The position numbers and the translations under genes are program-made. A stretch of 8,091 nucleotides of DNA, taken from contig CAIUQV010000408.1 of assembly GCA_903901375.1 (NCBI GenBank), positions 1-8,091 of the forward strand, in the 5' to 3' direction. Shown piece after piece: positions 5,473 through 8,091 of this stretch. Positions within the stretch are counted from its first letter, which is position 1. Each line of letters starts with the position of its first letter. A model generated the notes under the pieces. The model was not told the origin of the DNA. It was given only the letters and a program-made list of their open reading frames with translations, and did not search any database. Origin of the DNA: an uncultured Ignavibacteriota bacterium (GTDB lineage: Bacteria > Bacteroidota > Ignavibacteria > Tepidaquicellales > Tepidaquicellaceae).

Positions 5473-7758
5473 TTATTGTTTAATAATTGCAATCTTACCT
5501 TTTCCTACTTTTTTACCGTCTTTATTAAATCCTACAACAATATAAATTCCCGAAGCAACATAATTTCCTTTTGAATCTTTCCCGTCCCAGGACGCTATTC
5601 TGCCACCCGGAGAAACAAACTCGGTAATAAGGTCGCCACTCAGCGATAATATTTTAACAGATGAGTTTTCAACCAACCCGTCTATTTTTAAATTTACCCG
5701 TGGAGGCACAAGATATGGGTTTGGTGAACAGATAATCTTATCAAATTCTGTAAGAGGAGATATTGCATCTGTTTGTACCGACGAAAGCCCGTTAAGCGTT
5801 CCGAAATAAGCTATTCCGTCTTTGTTGCTAACAGCAATTGAATTTATCTGATTACTTAAGATTGGACTGTTGTTAAGGTTATATGTTTCTAATAAAGTTG
5901 AACCATCTGACGATAGATGAAAAACCCCGTTATTTTCAGTGCCAATCCATTTTTGATTTAATACATCTATAGAAATACACCTGCAGTTTTCTGTAAAAGG
6001 TACTTTAAGGTTTCCCGAAATTATTCCAAGTTTTTCGGGCGCAGGTTTTTGGTTTGGGTTTTGAATCGCCCCCAGAGGATTTCTTATTATAAACACACCG
6101 TTATTTGTAGAAACCCAGACTTCATTATTTTTGTCTACAATTACCCCAGAAATACTTTCTATTCCAAATTCATTCTTATAATATATACCGTAAACATCAT
6201 CAGAAAAATTTTCCGGGCTGTTGTTGTCGTTGAAAAAATATAACCCCCCTGGGGCAGCAAGAGAAACAATCCATTTGGTATTGTAGCTGTCTACCGCCGT
6301 TTGTCCGAAATTTGTGTTCAGAACTATACTTGGATTTGAGAAAGGATAAAACACGGTATCCGAAGTATGCATATAGAGGTTTGTTGAGTTATTTGTGCTG
6401 AAAAAGGATATCCAGAAATTGCCATTGTTATCAAATGCGCCTCCAAAAGGAACACAAAAATCCGGATTTACACTTCCCGGCAAAATAGAATTTTGAGGAT
6501 TGAAGTTTTTTATTGAGTTACCTCTTATTAAAGTTGCACCGCTTCCGAAACCAAGAGCCCAGACTTCGTTATCGCCCGCAATTATTTTTCTGAACCAGTT
6601 TCCGTTTCCAATTTCAGGTTTTGTTGAAGTGTTATAAGCCTCCCAGGTTTTTCCGTCGAACTTGTAAAACCCGGCGTCTGTTTGTCCGCCCGCTGCCCAT
6701 AAAATACCATCGTTACCTATAGAAATGTTATCAAAAGAGTTTCTGTAAGGACAGTTTGGAAAAATGTTTGTTATCACCCCACCCGCATTTTTATATAGTA
6801 AACCGTTTTCAAATGTTCCAATGAGCGGTTTTCCTGAATTATCAGAGCCTAGCGAAAGATATGTTCCCGGGTCATAATACTGAACTACCTCAGATAAATT
6901 ACCCATTGGTGAATAATATATAATGTTATTAGCTATAAAGTAAACAAAGTCACCTACCCGCTTAATATCTTTTATTGATTTATTTGATGTAATCGGGTTT
7001 GGGTTGTTATACCAAGTCGTTCCGTTATAATAACTAAGACCGGTTTCAGAGCCAAATACAATTTTGTCATTAACAACATCAGAACACTTAACGTTTGAGC
7101 TCAATGGGTCTGACGAATACGTTTCCCAGGAACTCGGGTTATTTAAGTTAGAGCTGCTTAATGGCGCATACGCAACTCCTGCCACAGTTGAAGCATATAT
7201 TTTTGAATTAAATAAAGATAATGACGTTACAACAGACTTTGAGGGAAAACTGCCGAATTTAAAATATGGTGCATCTATAAAACTGAAGTTTATAACAGAG
7301 ATTTTTTGTATTCCGTATCCTGTTGCGACAAACATGTTTTGTCCGAATTGTACAAAATCATTTATGGATTTATTGTTTTCGCTTGAGTTTTTGATATCAT
7401 AAATATACTTAAAAACACCGCTCTGATAATCAAGTATGGCAATAGAGCCGTCTGAAGCACCGATCCAGACTCTGTCAAAAGAGTCAACATATATTGAGGT
7501 TAGATTATTACTTAATAACCCATCAATATTAGTATATTTTTTTAAAACTGTTCCCTGGTTTAAATCCACAACAAACAATCCTCCGCTTGTTGCACAATAC
7601 GCCAGAGCTGTATTTTTATCCGAAGAAACCGAAATTACATTCTTAAAGTCAGTATAATTTGTCCATTTGTTGGAGAATTCTGGAACAGGGGTGGCTAAAA
7701 TTATTTTAGTAAAAACGAAAAATAAAAAAAGCCAGATTACCTTTTTATAGTTCTTCAT
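5473..7758 (-). CDS. PorZ-like secreted beta-propeller protein with T9SS-type C-terminal domain
   Basis: This is a 761-residue exported protein from the ATG at 7758. A TTG two codons further upstream (7764) is the only other in-frame candidate nearby and is less likely. A lysine-plus-hydrophobic signal peptide covers about 1-22, with a likely cut after IILA. Most of the rest is repeated beta-propeller blades, seen as WxG or xxGT/S motifs: RVWIGASDGSIAILD near 96-110, VFGSETGLSYYNG near 234-246, NEVWVSTNNGVFII near 546-558 and QKWIGTENNGVFHL near 602-615. The first blades (WTNYTDFKNVISVSS, then YTNIDGLLSNNLTSI) resemble the PorZ N-terminal propeller, and the total length is close to Porphyromonas PorZ. 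Residues about 676-761 form a T9SS-type sorting/FlgD-like Ig fold: SPNPYL, then VKILSLSGDLI, SWDGKDSKGNYVASGIYI and KGKIAIIKQ. In the oral pathogen, PorZ sits on the cell surface and helps attach T9SS cargo to anionic LPS. Here that role is an inference, and a sensor-type Reg_prop propeller is the alternative. It is the first gene of the minus-strand cluster. Confidence 0.78.
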   Translation of the reverse strand: MKNYKKVIWLFLFFVFTKIILATPVPEFSNKWTNYTDFKNVISVSSDKNTALAYCATSGGLFVVDLNQGTVLKKYTNIDGLLSNNLTSIYVDSFDRVWIGASDGSIAILDYQSGVFKYIYDIKNSSENNKSINDFVQFGQNMFVATGYGIQKISVINFSFIDAPYFKFGSFPSKSVVTSLSLFNSKIYASTVAGVAYAPLSSSNLNNPSSWETYSSDPLSSNVKCSDVVNDKIVFGSETGLSYYNGTTWYNNPNPITSNKSIKDIKRVGDFVYFIANNIIYYSPMGNLSEVVQYYDPGTYLSLGSDNSGKPLIGTFENGLLYKNAGGVITNIFPNCPYRNSFDNISIGNDGILWAAGGQTDAGFYKFDGKTWEAYNTSTKPEIGNGNWFRKIIAGDNEVWALGFGSGATLIRGNSIKNFNPQNSILPGSVNPDFCVPFGGAFDNNGNFWISFFSTNNSTNLYMHTSDTVFYPFSNPSIVLNTNFGQTAVDSYNTKWIVSLAAPGGLYFFNDNNSPENFSDDVYGIYYKNEFGIESISGVIVDKNNEVWVSTNNGVFIIRNPLGAIQNPNQKPAPEKLGIISGNLKVPFTENCRCISIDVLNQKWIGTENNGVFHLSSDGSTLLETYNLNNSPILSNQINSIAVSNKDGIAYFGTLNGLSSVQTDAISPLTEFDKIICSPNPYLVPPRVNLKIDGLVENSSVKILSLSGDLITEFVSPGGRIASWDGKDSKGNYVASGIYIVVGFNKDGKKVGKGKIAIIKQ

Positions 7759-7813
7759 AATCAAAATATTTACTTTAAAGTTAGGGTATAAAAATCCGGC
7801 CGCTATAATATTA

Positions 7814-7863
7814 AATTGATTTATTATGTATAAATATGAAATTTTTCCACAAGAAAATCAATT
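7814..7863. repeat. 9-bp perfect inverted repeat flanking the putative minus-strand promoter
   Basis: AATTGATTT at 7814-7822 and its exact complement AAATCAATT at 7855-7863 are separated by 32 bp. The arms are 41 bp apart centre to centre, about four helical turns, and just outside the candidate -10 and -35 boxes for the PorZ-like gene. This arrangement would suit a regulator bound at two sites. In AT-rich DNA it could also be chance. Confidence 0.4.
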
Positions 7864-7912
7864 GAAAAGAACTTTATTTCAAAAGACTCTCTCTAATGCA
7901 GCAGGAGTATAA
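7826..7912 (+). CDS. Possible 28-residue small ORF (speculative)
   Basis: An ATG at 7826 opens a 28-codon frame ending at TAA 7910-7912. The predicted peptide starts MYKYEIFPQENQ and is mixed polar and basic, without a membrane segment. It has no Shine-Dalgarno, but neither do the neighbouring genes. It overlaps the candidate minus-strand promoter and the inverted repeat, and an ORF of this size is easily produced by chance. No homologue is recognised. Confidence 0.12.
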   Translation: MYKYEIFPQENQLKRTLFQKTLSNAAGV

Positions 7913-7913
7913 T
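7908..7913 (+). promoter_or_regulatory. Candidate -10 box for the gene at 7971
   Basis: A perfect TATAAT lies 57 bp before the ATG at 7971 and would give a leader of roughly 50 nt. No good -35 element is present 16-18 bp upstream (the bases there read AGACTC or nearby), and there is no TG extension. Support is limited to the -10 match and its position. Confidence 0.25.
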
Positions 7914-7970
7914 TATTGAATGTAACATGATTTTTTAAATAGTTATATTACTTTAATCTAAAAATTTTAT

Positions 7971-8091
7971 ATGCAGGATAGTAACGGAAAAGATAATAAC
8001 AGCAACGAAAACAAAGGGCAGAAGAAAAACAACAGGCGCAGATATCATAATAACAGGAACAGGTATAATAACAAGAACAAAAACAGAACAA
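7971..8091 (+). CDS. N-terminus of an unidentified protein with an Asn/Arg/Lys-rich start (partial, runs off the window)
   Basis: The ATG at 7971 opens a frame that continues past the window end, giving 40 visible residues. It begins MQDSNGKDNNSNENKG. Of the 40 residues, 14 are Asn and 12 are Lys or Arg, and there are no acidic residues after position 13. This is a low-complexity, positively charged and presumably disordered segment, of the sort found before the folded domain of RNA-binding proteins in this phylum. Rho factor and RluB-type pseudouridine synthases in Bacteroidota often carry such extensions, but nothing visible here identifies the gene. TTACTTTAA occurs 14 bp before the ATG. 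No Shine-Dalgarno is present. Confidence 0.6.
   Translation, partial: MQDSNGKDNNSNENKGQKKNNRRRYHNNRNRYNNKNKNRT

Larger units (their letters stand above)
7759..7970. promoter_or_regulatory. Divergent intergenic region with candidate promoters
   Basis: This 212-bp AT-rich region separates two diverging genes, so it should hold promoters for both. For the minus-strand cluster, a weak sigma-70-like pair is visible: TTGTGG (7852-7847) and CATAAT (7828-7823), spaced 18 bp. For the plus-strand gene, a TATAAT lies at 7908-7913. No clear TAnnTTTG (the Bacteroidota -7 element) was found. A 10-bp palindrome ACTTTAAAGT lies at 7772-7781, in the leader of the PorZ-like gene. I see no tRNA, riboswitch or terminator hairpin. 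Confidence 0.5.

Noticed and set aside
7064..7657. Plus-strand open frames of 112 and 73 codons opposite the PorZ-like gene
   Set aside because: They are antisense to a clear propeller-encoding frame with regular blade motifs and have no independent support.
7759..7764. TTG start two codons upstream for the PorZ-like gene
   Set aside because: The ATG at 7758 gives a standard signal peptide (basic start then hydrophobic core). The TTG adds only two residues and has no ribosome-binding site to favour it.
7985..8091. AAC/AGG-rich stretch as a CRISPR or tandem-repeat array
   Set aside because: The repetition follows codons of one open frame, has no regular unit length and contains no unique spacers.

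Overview
The window is an ordinary-looking chromosomal stretch from an AT-rich bacterium of the Bacteroidota/Chlorobiota/Ignavibacteriota group. Three things suggest this: a long secreted beta-propeller protein resembling PorZ with a type IX secretion (T9SS)-type C-terminal domain, a near absence of Shine-Dalgarno sequences before the start codons, and low GC (28 of 90 bases at 91-180). The exact lineage is an inference; Ignavibacteria-like is my best guess.

Layout. Bases 1-~90 are compositionally foreign (45 of 90 bases G or C) and do not encode the expected start of the gene they run into. From ~90 to 4023 a plus-strand run holds uvrC (nucleotide excision repair endonuclease, lacking its N-terminal GIY-YIG nuclease domain in this window), a PIN-PhoH RNase/ATPase gene 25 bp later, and a nitrilase-superfamily hydrolase 17 bp after that. 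This run meets a minus-strand run tail to tail, with a single base between the two stop codons. Read in its own direction, the minus-strand run is a PorZ-like propeller gene (starting at 7758), a HisA-like TIM barrel gene 2 bp later, and a DUF4159 exported-protein gene 9 bp after that. A 212-bp divergent intergenic region (7759-7970) separates the PorZ-like gene from a plus-strand gene starting at 7971. The window shows only the first 40 codons of that gene, an asparagine- and arginine-rich, probably disordered N-terminus.

How the genes relate. The plus-strand genes look like a co-transcribed housekeeping set for DNA repair, RNA metabolism and small-molecule amide or nitrile hydrolysis. No common pathway is evident. 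In the minus-strand set, two exported proteins flank a HisA homologue. That homologue keeps the phosphate-binding glycines and the first catalytic Asp but has Val where the family's general-acid Asp should be. It also sits away from any histidine genes. The HisA-like protein and its cell-envelope context are the most interesting things here.

No mobile element, CRISPR array, tRNA, rRNA or clear intrinsic terminator was seen. Apart from 7759-7970, no gap longer than 30 bp lies between genes.
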